From contig NZ_UHCT01000001.1 in assembly GCF_900458435.1 (NCBI RefSeq), forward strand, positions 186,001 to 250,000: a stretch of 64,000 nt of DNA, given 5' to 3'. Origin of the DNA: Staphylococcus carnosus. GTDB lineage: Bacteria; Bacillota; Bacilli; Staphylococcales; Staphylococcaceae. The position numbers were made by a program, and so were the translations under genes. The notes beneath the pieces were generated by a model. It did not search any database. It had not been told where the DNA came from and was given only the letters and a program-made list of their open reading frames with translations. Positions 7,308 to 16,302 of this stretch are shown piece by piece. Positions within the stretch are counted from its first letter, which is position 1; each line of letters starts with the position of its first letter.

Positions 7308-8840
7308 ATGTCAATACCAACTCTTGTGGGTCATCAAACTGAGATTTTATATGTAGCTGATAATCAAAATATGGTTATCACTGGGAGTGCAGGATGTGGA
7401 AAATCATTATTAGCTATTTACAGAATATATTGGCTCTCTAAGGTGTACCCTAATGATAGAATTGTTTTGCTTACATTTAATAAAGCGGTAAATCAAGATA
7501 TGATTTCCAAAATAGAGCTTATTGCTGCACAGCGAAATGAAGCAGTACCTAATAATTTGATTGTTAATACATATAATTTATTCATGAAAGAAATTTTAAA
7601 TAAAATCTGCGATAGTTTTCAGGAAGAAGAGTTATTATTAAATAAATATAAAGAAGGAAAAGGAGTAAAAAATTATAATCATTATAAAAAGAAAGCTAGA
7701 CAGGTTGAACAAGCTGTTGATGAGATAAGTAAAAAGTATCCAGATGAATCTTCGTTTAAAAGACCTTATCAAACATTTTCTGACGAAATATCGTGGCTGC
7801 AACAAATGGCAGTTAGTACTCTAGAAGATTATGAAAAGATAGAGAGAATAGGAAGAAGAAGCACTAGAATAGATAGAAGTAAAAGAAAATATTTTTATGA
7901 AGTTTATGAAAAATATTTAGAAAATAGAGAAGAAGACGATAGATATTATGACTTTGAGGATATCGGGAGTTTAATACGAAATTTATTAGAAAAAATTGAA
8001 GATCAAGATAAAAGAGAAAAGTTGCTGTCTTTTAAATATATTCTTATCGATGAATTTCAAGATTTCACATCAGATATGTTAATGACTGTAAATGCTTTAA
8101 GTGATAAAAACGGCGCATTAGTGTTGTTAGGAGATATTAATCAAGGTGTATTCGGAAAGCGTATTTCTTTCAAATCGCTAGGTATTAATATGAATAGTTA
8201 TAAGAAGTATAAATTGATTCAAAATTATAGAAATAGCCGTCCAATCAGTGAGTTAGCTGAAGAAATATCTAATTCACCATATTTTGACAAGAGTAATGAA
8301 TTTTATGCAGAAGCTGAATTAGGAATCAGAAAAGGACAAGACCCAAAAATTATCCAATACAAAAATGAAGAAGAAGAAATGTCCAAAGTTTATCAATATA
8401 TTAATGCTGTGGAGACAAACTATAAAGGCGAAAGTATATGTGTCATACTTCCAACACACAAGTTTAAAGATTTTAAAAGCTTTATTGAAAAACATGGGAA
8501 TAATTTTAAGAAATATAGTTTAACTAATCGTGAAAGCAACATTATCATTGGAACTTATAGACAAATTAAAGGGTTAGAATTTGATACGGTTATTATGCCT
8601 TTTTTAAGTAAAAAAACTTTTTTAGAAAGTTTAACGATAGATAATAATGAGCTTGATATGGATAAAGAAGAGTTTGATCTTACTAATATAGGCACAGAAA
8701 TACTAGAGAAATACGTTGCACAGTATTATGTTGGTGTTACAAGAGCAAGAAATAAACTTATTATTTTATACTCGGGTCAAATAACACCATTATTAGACAA
8801 CTCATCTTTTGAGAAATATAAAAAAGGGAGTGAAAATTAA
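7308..8840 (+). CDS. UvrD/Rep-like superfamily 1 helicase (ATP-binding protein)
   Basis: A 510-aa SF1 helicase-like ATPase. Visible motifs in order: Walker A GSAGCGKS near residue 26, motif Ia LLTFNKAV, Walker B/motif II DEFQDF near residue 250, motif III LLGDINQGVFG, motif IV-like QNYRNS, motif V IKGLEFDTVIMP, and motif VI YVGVTRARNKL near the C-terminus. It is shorter than UvrD, with a reduced insertion domain. A GTG at 7296 would extend the frame by 4 codons but lies inside the SD (AAGGGGTGA), so ATG 7308 is preferred. Its stop overlaps the DarT start by one base (TAATG), which implies translational coupling and a joint function with the DNA-modifying toxin. Confidence 0.9.
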   Translation: MSIPTLVGHQTEILYVADNQNMVITGSAGCGKSLLAIYRIYWLSKVYPNDRIVLLTFNKAVNQDMISKIELIAAQRNEAVPNNLIVNTYNLFMKEILNKICDSFQEEELLLNKYKEGKGVKNYNHYKKKARQVEQAVDEISKKYPDESSFKRPYQTFSDEISWLQQMAVSTLEDYEKIERIGRRSTRIDRSKRKYFYEVYEKYLENREEDDRYYDFEDIGSLIRNLLEKIEDQDKREKLLSFKYILIDEFQDFTSDMLMTVNALSDKNGALVLLGDINQGVFGKRISFKSLGINMNSYKKYKLIQNYRNSRPISELAEEISNSPYFDKSNEFYAEAELGIRKGQDPKIIQYKNEEEEMSKVYQYINAVETNYKGESICVILPTHKFKDFKSFIEKHGNNFKKYSLTNRESNIIIGTYRQIKGLEFDTVIMPFLSKKTFLESLTIDNNELDMDKEEFDLTNIGTEILEKYVAQYYVGVTRARNKLIILYSGQITPLLDNSSFEKYKKGSEN

Positions 8841-9541
8841 TGGTTCAAGCAGTCGTAAAAAACCATCATATTACTAGATTGTGCCATTTTACTAAATCCA
8901 AAAATCTTCCTTTTATTTTAGGTGAAGGGGTAGATAGTGATAATGGTATCTTAGCGAATAATTTTATTTCTGATACTTCATTTTTGAATAAAACTGATGA
9001 GAATAGATTTGATAATCACGAGGATTTTATTTGTACATCGATCCAATATCCTAATTGCTATTATTTTTCTACTGTAGTAAAAAAGAATCAAACTGAAATA
9101 TTTAATGAATGGACGATACTTGGAATCAGTCCTGAAATTATTGATGATTCTACAAAATTTTGTCCTGTAAATGCAGCTACTAAGGGTGGAAGAATGATTG
9201 GAAATGGTGCTGAAGCTTTTGAAGAAGTTTTTAGTGAAAGAGTAGAAGGAAAAAGAATTTTTGTTAGGAATCAGAACTACCCAGACAATGTACCTACTAA
9301 CGTGCAAGCGGAGGTATTGATTTATAACAAAATACCTAAAGAAAATATTACAAGTCTTATTTTTCCCACAGAAGCAATTGCGGAAAAAGAATGTTTAAGA
9401 TTGGAACTTTGTGGAGTTAATGTTTCACAATATGACATAATAGTATCAAGTGACTTGTTTGAAAAGAAAGAAATAGTGCGGTTATTACAATCAGGAAAAA
9501 TACCTGAAGAAAAGGTGTTGAAATATAAACAATATGGCTAA
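8840..9541 (+). CDS. darT: DarT-type DNA ADP-ribosyltransferase toxin (DUF4433)
   Basis: The 233-aa protein matches the DarT family, which uses NAD+ to ADP-ribosylate bases of single-stranded DNA and so blocks replication of host or phage. Seen: ITRLCHFT at residues 11-18 (NAD-binding HFT), RFDNHEDFICTSI at 56-68, PNCYYF at 71-76, NAAT near 111, and QAEVLIY near 157-162, whose Glu158 occupies the catalytic position. Length is typical. It has a good SD (GGGAGTGA), overlaps the helicase by 1 bp and the NADAR gene by 8 bp. The partner, a NADAR protein rather than a DarG macrodomain, points to the DarT1 subtype, reported to modify guanine. That assignment is from memory of the family. Confidence 0.85.
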   Translation: MVQAVVKNHHITRLCHFTKSKNLPFILGEGVDSDNGILANNFISDTSFLNKTDENRFDNHEDFICTSIQYPNCYYFSTVVKKNQTEIFNEWTILGISPEIIDDSTKFCPVNAATKGGRMIGNGAEAFEEVFSERVEGKRIFVRNQNYPDNVPTNVQAEVLIYNKIPKENITSLIFPTEAIAEKECLRLELCGVNVSQYDIIVSSDLFEKKEIVRLLQSGKIPEEKVLKYKQYG

Positions 9542-10187
9542 TCGATTCGTTTATTATGTTGATCCAACAGACCATTTTAATTTTAAAAAAGCAGATGTTT
9601 CTTTTAAGTGGTTTCCTGGCTTTTCAAAAGAACAAAAACAGAAAAGTATAAAAGAATTACATCAGCAATTTTTAAATCTAAATATTACAGATAAACTACT
9701 TGAAGTATCAAGTAAATCAGAAAAAAGTATAGGAGTTAAAGCGAGTGCTTTTAATCTAAAAATAAGTACAGTGAAAGGTCATCACCTTAGTGTTGAACAA
9801 ATATTCCAATCTAGTAAAGTGTATAAAAAAGCGGGTAATCAAAATTATCTTTTGGAAGAAGGATATAATTCTAAAGAAATGAAGCAGAAGTTAAGAGAAA
9901 TTGATAAAGATGATTATATGATTAAATACAGTAGTTTTCATCAGGATTTCCCGTTAGAACCTAAAACGCTCTTTTATAATTGGATATATATCAATGCTTT
10001 AAATCAAAATGAAGAAGTAGCAAAAGAAATTTTAAAATATGAGGCGTTTACAGATATAGAATTCAATCCGAAACGCTCTTTTAATTGTCAAGCTGAGGCA
10101 TGTGCCATTTATGTTTCTTTAGTAAAACAAAAGAATTTAGATGAAGCTTTGAAGAACATTCAAACCTTTGAAAGCATTGTATATTAA
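9534..10187 (+). CDS. DarT1-associated NADAR antitoxin
   Basis: The 217-aa protein resembles the DarT1-associated NADAR antitoxin family: FKWFPGFSKEQKQKSI (residues 24-39), KASAFNLKI near 69, SVEQIFQSSKVYK near 85, FPLEPKTLFYNW near 138, and AFTDIEFNPKRSFNCQAEA near 170. NADAR enzymes are NAD- and ADP-ribose-linked hydrolases, and the DarT1-linked ones remove ADP-ribose from guanine in DNA, so this gene would neutralise the upstream toxin. Its ATG (ATGGCTAA) overlaps the darT stop by 8 bp, with no good SD of its own. Coupled translation would fix the toxin:antitoxin ratio. Confidence 0.85.
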   Translation: MANRFVYYVDPTDHFNFKKADVSFKWFPGFSKEQKQKSIKELHQQFLNLNITDKLLEVSSKSEKSIGVKASAFNLKISTVKGHHLSVEQIFQSSKVYKKAGNQNYLLEEGYNSKEMKQKLREIDKDDYMIKYSSFHQDFPLEPKTLFYNWIYINALNQNEEVAKEILKYEAFTDIEFNPKRSFNCQAEACAIYVSLVKQKNLDEALKNIQTFESIVY

Positions 10188-10308
10188 AAGGAAAAGTGCT
10201 GTTGATTTCACTAATATATTAAGATGATATAAAAATTGTAAAAAACATACTCCTTTAACACATTTTATGTAATAATAAAAAAATAAGATAACAAAGGGGT
10301 TATGTTGT

Positions 10309-10944
10309 ATGAGTGAAATTATTGCTTCAATATTGGGAGTCATTACTGGTTTGATTGGATCGCTTATCGGTATGAAAATCCAATATAACAAGAACAAATC
10401 AGAAAAACAAAATGATTATCGTGATGATATTATTAGTATGATTGATATTGTTGTTTTTAAAATATCTAAAATTAGAAATAATGAATTAAGTTTTGATAAT
10501 GCGATTATAAATAAAGATGTTACTACTGAGATATATCAAGAAATAGTGTCTGACTTTAATTCGTTTGATCGACAATTACAGGAATTAATAGTTATGATGA
10601 GTCATCATGCTTCTCAGCCAAATAAAAATATTCAAGAACTTTTAGAATATTATCAGCCAGTAGAAAATCAATTTAATAACTTTAAAACATCATATAGAAT
10701 ATATAACCAGAAGTATGACAAAATTGAGTATGAAGAAAGAAGTAGAATAGCTTATTCAAAATTAAAATTTGAGAGAAGAGTTGGGGAATTTGTAGAAAAT
10801 ATGCGAGATTTTTCTATAAAGTTCTATAAACATAATATGTATGATCCTAAATTAAAAAGGGTACCTACAAAAGAAGAGGCAAGAGAAATAGTAGATAGTT
10901 ATCAGAGCAAATCATATAAAAACAAATACTCCTCAAAAGAATAA
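10309..10944 (+). CDS. membrane-anchored hypothetical protein (211 aa)
   Basis: Not recognised. An N-terminal hydrophobic helix (IIASILGVITGLIGSLIG, residues 4-21) is followed by a charged, helical cytosolic part rich in Lys, Glu, Asn and Tyr. This is a single-pass anchor plus coiled-coil-like domain. The start is backed by AAGGGG nine bases upstream. It lies 121 bp downstream of the NADAR gene on the same strand, with no terminator between, and shares the AT-rich composition. The operon-type terminator follows at 10981. It may be an accessory effector or sensor of the island, but there is no direct evidence. Confidence 0.6.
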   Translation: MSEIIASILGVITGLIGSLIGMKIQYNKNKSEKQNDYRDDIISMIDIVVFKISKIRNNELSFDNAIINKDVTTEIYQEIVSDFNSFDRQLQELIVMMSHHASQPNKNIQELLEYYQPVENQFNNFKTSYRIYNQKYDKIEYEERSRIAYSKLKFERRVGEFVENMRDFSIKFYKHNMYDPKLKRVPTKEEAREIVDSYQSKSYKNKYSSKE

Positions 10945-10980
10945 GTTAGTTACTAATTGAATATTAAATGTATAATTCTA

Positions 10981-11012
10981 AGTCTAGATGTGATTAATGT
11001 CTAGACTTTTTA
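10981..11012 (+). terminator. intrinsic terminator of the DarT island
   Basis: AGTCTAGA (10981-10988) and TCTAGACT (11000-11007) form a perfect 8-bp stem followed by a T run. It ends the plus-strand unit that begins with the helicase. Confidence 0.9.
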
Positions 11013-11091
11013 AAATACGACACAAATCAGAAATAAATTAAATAATTTTAAACTAATATCAAGAAAAGTGTAATATTAATTTAAAAATGAC

Positions 11092-11125
11092 AAAAAGCGG
11101 ACACATCTCATAGATGCATCCGCTT
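11092..11125 (-). terminator. intrinsic terminator of trhO
   Basis: On the minus strand AGCGGA...TCCGCT with inner GCATCT/AGATGT pairing is followed by TTTTTG. It lies just past the trhO stop. Confidence 0.8.
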
Positions 11126-11131
11126 CTCCTC

Positions 11132-12085
11132 TTACTGTTGAACTGTCTCTTTAAAGTTTTCTAAACATTTTTCTTTTTCCTCATCGCTGATATTGTGTTT
11201 GGCAACATAACGGTTGCGTTCATGTTCTGCACATTCTTTACAGCAAGCGCCTAAATAACGGTGTTCATTTTCTTCAGAAACTAAGATTTGTTTATTGCAT
11301 TCTGGGTTGCTGCAATTGATATAACGTTCGCAAGGTGTACCATCGAACCATTCTTTACCGATAACCGTTTTTTCAACTTGGTTCACATCTACACTGATAC
11401 GTTCATCAAAGACATACATTTTACCGTCCCAAAGTTCACCTTTTGTCTCAGGATCTTTACCATAAGTCGCGATACCGCCTTCAAGTTGAGCCACATCTTC
11501 AAAGCCTTCTTTTAAAAGGAAGCCTGAGAATTTTTCACAACGGATACCGCCAGTACAATAAGTGACGATTTTTTTATCCATAAACACTTCTTTGTTTTCT
11601 TTAATCCAATCAGGCAAATCTCTGAAACGTGTAATGTTCGGGCGTACAGCACCACGGAAATGACCTAAATCAAATTCATAGTCGTTACGTGCATCAATGA
11701 CGATAGTATCATCATCTTCTAAAGCTTCACGGAATTCAGAAGGTGATAAATATTTACCAGTTGTTTCACGAGGATCAATATCGTTTTCTAAATCAAGCGC
11801 AACGATTTCGTGTCGTGGTCGTACATGCATTTTTTTGAAAGCATGACCTTCTGCTTCATCAATTTTAAATGTGATATCTTTAAAGCGTTCATCAGCACGC
11901 ATATGTGCAATATATTGGTCTGTATCTTCTTTTGTACCAGATAAAGTACCGTTGATACCTTCAGTTGATACTAAAATACGGCCTTTTAAGTTATTCTCTT
12001 TACAAAATTCTAAATGCTCTGCAGCAAAAGTTTCAGGGTCATCGATTGTGACATATTTATAATATAACAATACTCTATAATCCAT
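11132..12085 (-). CDS. trhO: oxygen-dependent tRNA uridine(34) hydroxylase TrhO (rhodanese-like)
   Basis: A 317-aa protein of the TrhO (YceA) family, which hydroxylates U34 of tRNAs to 5-hydroxyuridine with O2. The N-terminal ferredoxin-like domain ([27 protein letters not shown]) is followed by a rhodanese domain with the active-site loop [10 protein letters not shown] near residue 175. The C-terminal part has clustered Cys residues ([14 protein letters not shown] and CCKEC) that look like a metal-binding knuckle. Length fits the family. The start has SD GAGGAG. It is monocistronic with its own terminator. Confidence 0.93.
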   Translation of the reverse strand: MDYRVLLYYKYVTIDDPETFAAEHLEFCKENNLKGRILVSTEGINGTLSGTKEDTDQYIAHMRADERFKDITFKIDEAEGHAFKKMHVRPRHEIVALDLENDIDPRETTGKYLSPSEFREALEDDDTIVIDARNDYEFDLGHFRGAVRPNITRFRDLPDWIKENKEVFMDKKIVTYCTGGIRCEKFSGFLLKEGFEDVAQLEGGIATYGKDPETKGELWDGKMYVFDERISVDVNQVEKTVIGKEWFDGTPCERYINCSNPECNKQILVSEENEHRYLGACCKECAEHERNRYVAKHNISDEEKEKCLENFKETVQQ

Positions 12086-12290
12086 AATTAATACTCCTCA
12101 TATTCTCTATCTTTATTTATTATAAAGGAAAAAGGGCAGACGTTAATGATGCAGAAGACTGATTTTAAGCCTAAGTACATCTGTTTAATTCGTTATTCAA
12201 GCAATTTTCCATGTAATTCGCAAATTTTTCTCCTATCATATCTTAACAAAAAACACAAAAGATGCAATGCGGAGTGCTCAGATTTATATC

Positions 12291-13226
12291 TTAATTAAAC
12301 TTGCGAATATCTAATAAATACCAGGCATAGCGGAGGGTTACGAGTGCAACGACAATGACAGCAAAAATAATTTCAACCACAGCCAAACCCCAAACTATTT
12401 CCGAGGAAATAAAAGGTAAAGATACGTTTTGAGCTACAGTGTAAGTAGCAGATGCTGTTGTCACCCAAGGGAATGTTAATGCTGCATATGCTGGTGTGAA
12501 TTTGTTGTTTAAAATCTTAGGAAGAAAGAACAGTGAGAATATGAATAACAGTTGAGACAAGATAAAGAATAAATCGATATAAAGATATGAATAATCCGTT
12601 TCATTCAGTAAATAGCCATTCAAGCATAAAGCAGCTGGTGCACTGATTATCGCAACCATCGGCAACTGTAAACGTCCATAATATTTCCATGATTGTTCAA
12701 GCAATATAATCGTAATGAGTGTTAAAAATGACATGGATCCCGTCACAATAGCGATGTCACCCATTACCTTATAAAAGCTAGGTGCCGTTTCTGCAATCAC
12801 ACCCACACCTACAAACATGACAAACCAACTTGTATTAGGCGGTGTAAAGCGATCATGCGGAATATGATAAAAGCAAAAGATTACCATCATAGTGACGTGC
12901 ATCGCAATAGCACAAAACCATAAAAATGTTAAAACTGGAGATGTGATAGCAAAAGACTGATTTATAATCGCCAGCATTGTTATTAACATCATCGGCAGTG
13001 CAGGAAAAATCGCGAAGATGTTAATGTTCTTTAATTCATTCATAATATCTTTGGGATAAATACAGCTTTTTAATATAAATAACCCGACGCATAAACAACT
13101 GATGATAAAACAACATAGTCCAGCATTAGACATATTCAAATGATAAAATAACGTGCTTAATGTCATGATGCCGAGTGCTAAGCCGTTTATGGCTACAGGT
13201 ACTTTGCGTAATATATGTAATAGCAT
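12291..13226 (-). CDS. TDT family transporter (TehA/SLAC1-like)
   Basis: A 311-aa protein with about ten hydrophobic helices, matching the tellurite-resistance/dicarboxylate transporter (TDT) family. TDT members form a trimeric channel-like fold and move small anions such as C4-dicarboxylates or tellurite. Seen: the short N-terminal segment VPVAINGLALGIMTLS and the conserved FTPAYAALTFPWVTTASATY near residue 240. The start at 13226 is preceded by AAAGAGGTTATG. It shows no clear operon partner; the next minus-strand gene upstream ends at 13350 with a terminator between. The substrate is not known. Confidence 0.85.
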   Translation of the reverse strand: MLLHILRKVPVAINGLALGIMTLSTLFYHLNMSNAGLCCFIISCLCVGLFILKSCIYPKDIMNELKNINIFAIFPALPMMLITMLAIINQSFAITSPVLTFLWFCAIAMHVTMMVIFCFYHIPHDRFTPPNTSWFVMFVGVGVIAETAPSFYKVMGDIAIVTGSMSFLTLITIILLEQSWKYYGRLQLPMVAIISAPAALCLNGYLLNETDYSYLYIDLFFILSQLLFIFSLFFLPKILNNKFTPAYAALTFPWVTTASATYTVAQNVSLPFISSEIVWGLAVVEIIFAVIVVALVTLRYAWYLLDIRKFN

Positions 13227-13305
13227 ACTTTCATAACCTCTTTAAATTTCTCTCTCTAGTGTAAGTTTAAATCAATAACGCCATATATAGAAGACTTGAG
13301 CAAAA

Positions 13306-13339
13306 TAAAAAGAATCACCTTGTTATTCAAAGTGATTCC
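13306..13339 (-). terminator. intrinsic terminator
   Basis: On the minus strand GAATCACTTTG/CAAGGTGATTC forms an 11-bp stem (one G-U pair) with loop AATAA, followed by TTTTTATTTT. It ends the 176-aa gene. Confidence 0.85.
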
Positions 13340-13349
13340 TATAGTATGT

Positions 13350-13880
13350 TTAATGCCCATTAGATTGATTAGGTTCAGCTTGTTTTTGTGGTGCAGGCTG
13401 TGTTTTTTGTACGGGTGTATTGTTTTGATTTTGCGTTTGGTTTTGTTGTGGTTGAACAGGCTGTTGAGGCTGTTTAGGTTGTGTTTGAGCTGGTGCAGGT
13501 TGCTTTGTATCTGTTTTTGTTTTTTCAGTTTCTTTAGCCGTTTCATGTGTCGCTTGTGTATGTTGATTCGATTCTTGTTTAGGTGCAACATAATAAGAAC
13601 GTTGATGTGTTTGTTGGCTTTGACTAGTATCTTGCTGATATTGTGTCGTGTCTTCTTGTATTGGTGCGTCAACTCGTTTTGCTTCAACTTTTTTCTTTTT
13701 ATCTGATTTATCTTTGTCGGTTTTGTTTTCCTTAGCATCTTTCTTTTCATAAAATTTCAGAGCACTCGCTTGATCACTCTTCATATATTTTTGATACGCA
13801 ATCACACCGCTTACTGCGATACCTGTAATTAATAAGGCTGTAACAATAACCGCTGCTATTCTTTTAAATGCTTGTCCCAT
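13350..13880 (-). CDS. membrane-anchored low-complexity Gln/Pro/Thr-rich protein
   Basis: A 176-aa protein with an N-terminal hydrophobic anchor (IAAVIVTALLITGIAVSGVI, residues 8-27), a Lys-rich segment (about 45-70) and a long Gln/Pro/Thr/Asn-rich tail from residue 80 to the end. This is the layout of a cell-wall-spanning stalk, or of a divisome or wall-associated protein that remains anchored. No catalytic domain is visible. The start is at 13880 in the context of GGAGACGCTATGC. Two other long frames overlap it, but codon pattern and SD favour this one. The function is unknown. Confidence 0.75.
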   Translation of the reverse strand: MGQAFKRIAAVIVTALLITGIAVSGVIAYQKYMKSDQASALKFYEKKDAKENKTDKDKSDKKKKVEAKRVDAPIQEDTTQYQQDTSQSQQTHQRSYYVAPKQESNQHTQATHETAKETEKTKTDTKQPAPAQTQPKQPQQPVQPQQNQTQNQNNTPVQKTQPAPQKQAEPNQSNGH

Positions 13881-14078
13881 GCATAGCGTCTCCTTATATC
13901 ATGTTTAATCTTGGTGCTATTTTTAATATACATAATCATTTTATAGAATTGAGATAAACATTTCCACTGGTTTAAAGCACTTTTTTGAAAAGATTATTGA
14001 AACGTACAAGTGTTATGAAATAGCAGCGCTATTTTAAGCGGAAATATTGTATGATAAAAGAAAAAATGAGGTACATCT

Positions 14079-14933
14079 ATGATTAAACTTACAGATTTTA
14101 TAACAACTCCTAATATAATGCGTACTAAAATTAAATTTAATATGAATGCTAGCGATATCACTAAACGTGCTTGGGATTTTCTGTTAGAAGATCATGCGGG
14201 CTGGGTGGAGCTTAATGCTTGGAAAACTAAACAGCCGAATAACAATCTTAATCATGCAGATTATTTAATTGCCTTGGCACAATATTATCCATATGGCCCT
14301 GAATATTTCGTATTCGGCGGTTTATATAAAGTAGAAAAGATAATGCCAGAAGTTTTTGATGCACCTGGTTATAAGTTGACTTTGATGGATGAATATCAAG
14401 AATATATTAAGCGATTAATTATTAAGTTAGACCGTCCTATAGGAAGGGATGTTTATAATCGTTTGTATAGTAATGTTCAAGTACAGTTGAATCCTGAAGT
14501 GTATGAAATTGTGCCTAATGTGAAATTGGGACATTTTCCTGGTTATCAAAATATTTGTATGACACATAAAGAATTGAAACAGATTGTGGAACGTAATGAA
14601 CCGAGTTGGCAAGAGGCGCTTAGTTATGTAAAAGGGGTATATGTGATTACAGATATGCATAATGGACAACTCTATATTGGATCAGCTTCAGGCAATACTG
14701 ACGGGATTTGGCAGAGATGGTCAGGGTATGCACAACCAAACAATTTAACTGGAGGAAATAAAGCATTTTTAAAGGTATTAAAAGAAAAAGGGCCTAAGTA
14801 TATTACTGATAATTTTCAGTATTCCATTATTGAAATTTTTGATACTAAAACAAAAATAGAAACGATATTAGAACGTGAAAATTATTGGAAGAATGTATTT
14901 AAAACTAAAAAATTTGGGATGAATCATAATTAA
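14079..14933 (+). CDS. GIY-YIG nuclease family protein
   Basis: A 284-aa protein with a C-terminal GIY-YIG domain. The first strand GVYVITD (near residue 190) and LYIGSAS correspond to the GIY and YIG motifs, followed by the conserved Arg in IWQRWSGY and the catalytic Glu in ILERENYWKN near the end. The N-terminal 180 residues are an uncharacterised domain seen in stand-alone Firmicute GIY-YIG proteins (features LEDHAGWVELNAWK and FPGYQNICMT). Single-strand or branched DNA cleavage is the family activity; the cellular role is unknown. The gene stands alone between unrelated genes, with a good start context (AAAATGAGGTACATCTATG). Confidence 0.85.
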   Translation: MIKLTDFITTPNIMRTKIKFNMNASDITKRAWDFLLEDHAGWVELNAWKTKQPNNNLNHADYLIALAQYYPYGPEYFVFGGLYKVEKIMPEVFDAPGYKLTLMDEYQEYIKRLIIKLDRPIGRDVYNRLYSNVQVQLNPEVYEIVPNVKLGHFPGYQNICMTHKELKQIVERNEPSWQEALSYVKGVYVITDMHNGQLYIGSASGNTDGIWQRWSGYAQPNNLTGGNKAFLKVLKEKGPKYITDNFQYSIIEIFDTKTKIETILERENYWKNVFKTKKFGMNHN

Positions 14934-15008
14934 AGTGTAAATGTTTATCTCTGATTTAAAGTGGTATAAAATTTATAGCCAACAAATCTAAAAGCGAGGT
15001 TGATAAAT

Positions 15009-15284
15009 ATGGCAGAAATTAAACAAGGTGACAATAAGTTTTACATTGGAGATTCTGAAGAGCAACCGGAAGCAGAGATTACGTTTGTACCAGCAGGTGA
15101 AGATAAAATTGATGTAAACCATACTGGTGTCAGTGGAAGTTTAGAAGGACAAGGTATCGGTACACAATTAGTTAAAAGAGTTGTAGAATACGCGAAAGAA
15201 AATAATTTAAAAATCATTCCTTCTTGTCCATTTGCGAAAAAAGTAATTGAAGAAACGCCTGAATTTCAAAGCGTTTTAGCATAA
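15009..15284 (+). CDS. GNAT-like N-acetyltransferase (YjdJ type)
   Basis: A 91-aa minimal GNAT-fold protein of the CG/YjdJ type. Seen: the acetyl-CoA loop LEGQGIGTQLVKRVVEYA (about residues 49-66) and the terminal IIPSCPFAKK with the conserved Cys. These short enzymes are thought to acetylate small molecules or proteins; the substrate is unknown. The longest frame starts at 15000 (TTG), but GCGAGGTTGA lies just before ATG 15009, so that start was chosen. A strong terminator follows. Confidence 0.85.
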   Translation: MAEIKQGDNKFYIGDSEEQPEAEITFVPAGEDKIDVNHTGVSGSLEGQGIGTQLVKRVVEYAKENNLKIIPSCPFAKKVIEETPEFQSVLA

Positions 15285-15312
15285 AGGAAGTCTAGAGGGA
15301 GTCTAAAGACAG

Positions 15313-15357
15313 AAGGCTGTCCCGGTACATTTATTGGTGCTGGGACAGCCTTTTTAT
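15313..15357 (+). terminator. bidirectional terminator
   Basis: AGGCTGTCCC/GGGACAGCCT is a perfect 10-bp stem followed by TTTTT. It separates the convergent acetyltransferase and dioxygenase genes and can serve both strands. Confidence 0.9.
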
Positions 15358-15360
15358 ATT

Positions 15361-16278
15361 TTATATCTCTTCTAAATTATTTTCGATTTCTGCACGACGG
15401 TCTTCAAGGAAATCTGGTAAAGTAAGTGTTTCACCTAAATTTTCAATTGGTGTATCTATTATGAAACCAGGTGCTTCAGTCGCAAATTCGTACATAATTT
15501 TATTGTGACGATAATAAAGTGATTTGAAGAAGTAACGATCAATAATGCCTGAATTGCTGCCTGAAAGTTGGTCGATTTTTTGACGTATAGCTTCCAAATC
15601 TTCATCAGTAGGAACACTGACTGCTATGTGATGGACATATCCTCTGCCAGGTTTTACACGTTCTCCATTATCTTCAACTAAAACAAAGTCAGAATAAAGC
15701 CCTTTTGAATCGAGCGAATAGACATCTGCAGATAATGGTTGATAGCCTAGTATATCAACTAGGAAGTCTGCGGTAGGTCTTATATCTCGTAAGCGCAATT
15801 CTACTGGACCCATGCCCAAGATTTGTAAGTTCTCAGGTATGTCTGAATAAGGATTGTGCTGCCAAACTTCAGGAATTTTACGATCATGATTATCTATTAA
15901 AATAAGTTCTAAACCATCTGGGTCTTGAAAAGCTAGTGCTTGTTGTCCTAAATACGTTGAAGTAGTAGTCTGTATTTCATAGCGATTTAAGCGCGCTTCA
16001 AAGAAATCTAAAGCTTGTTTATCAGGTACTAGCAAAGCAAGACGTGCAATGCTGTTTGTGCCTGGATGATGTTTTCCTAAATTAGGCATTTCAAAAAATG
16101 TTAATAAAGTTCCAGGTGTTCCTGTTTGATCTCCATAAAATAAATGATACATCGTAGGATTATCTTGGTTCACGGTTTTTTCGACTAAACGAAGTCCTAA
16201 AATTTCAGTATAAAAATATTTATTTTGGCGTGCATCTTTTGTGTACATAGAAATATGATGATGTCCTGTGATTGGCAT
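15361..16278 (-). CDS. ring-cleaving dioxygenase, glyoxalase/VOC family (MhqO/CatE-like)
   Basis: A 305-aa protein of two tandem vicinal-oxygen-chelate domains, as in MhqO/MhqE/CatE ring-cleaving dioxygenases that open hydroquinone- or catechol-like rings with Fe2+ and O2. Domain 1 starts GHHHISMYTKD with a metal-ligand His and YFYTEILGLRLVEKTVNQD. Domain 2 begins near residue 150 (GMGPVELRLRD) and includes VHHIAVSVP with its ligand His. The Glu near residue 275 (IMYEFATEAPGF) completes the site. The start has SD AGAGGG. The promoter region carries a perfect GTATA-N5-TATAC dyad, the operator type reported for the quinone sensor QsrR. The role is thus probably quinone detoxification. Confidence 0.88.
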   Translation of the reverse strand: MPITGHHHISMYTKDARQNKYFYTEILGLRLVEKTVNQDNPTMYHLFYGDQTGTPGTLLTFFEMPNLGKHHPGTNSIARLALLVPDKQALDFFEARLNRYEIQTTTSTYLGQQALAFQDPDGLELILIDNHDRKIPEVWQHNPYSDIPENLQILGMGPVELRLRDIRPTADFLVDILGYQPLSADVYSLDSKGLYSDFVLVEDNGERVKPGRGYVHHIAVSVPTDEDLEAIRQKIDQLSGSNSGIIDRYFFKSLYYRHNKIMYEFATEAPGFIIDTPIENLGETLTLPDFLEDRRAEIENNLEEI

Positions 16279-16302
16279 ATAATCCCTCTTTTCCAGCCTA
16301 TA

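Noticed and set aside
13256..13750. Two long frames (one on each strand) overlapping the Gln-rich protein gene
   Set aside because: Low-complexity codons open all frames; only 13350-13880 has a signal anchor and good start context.
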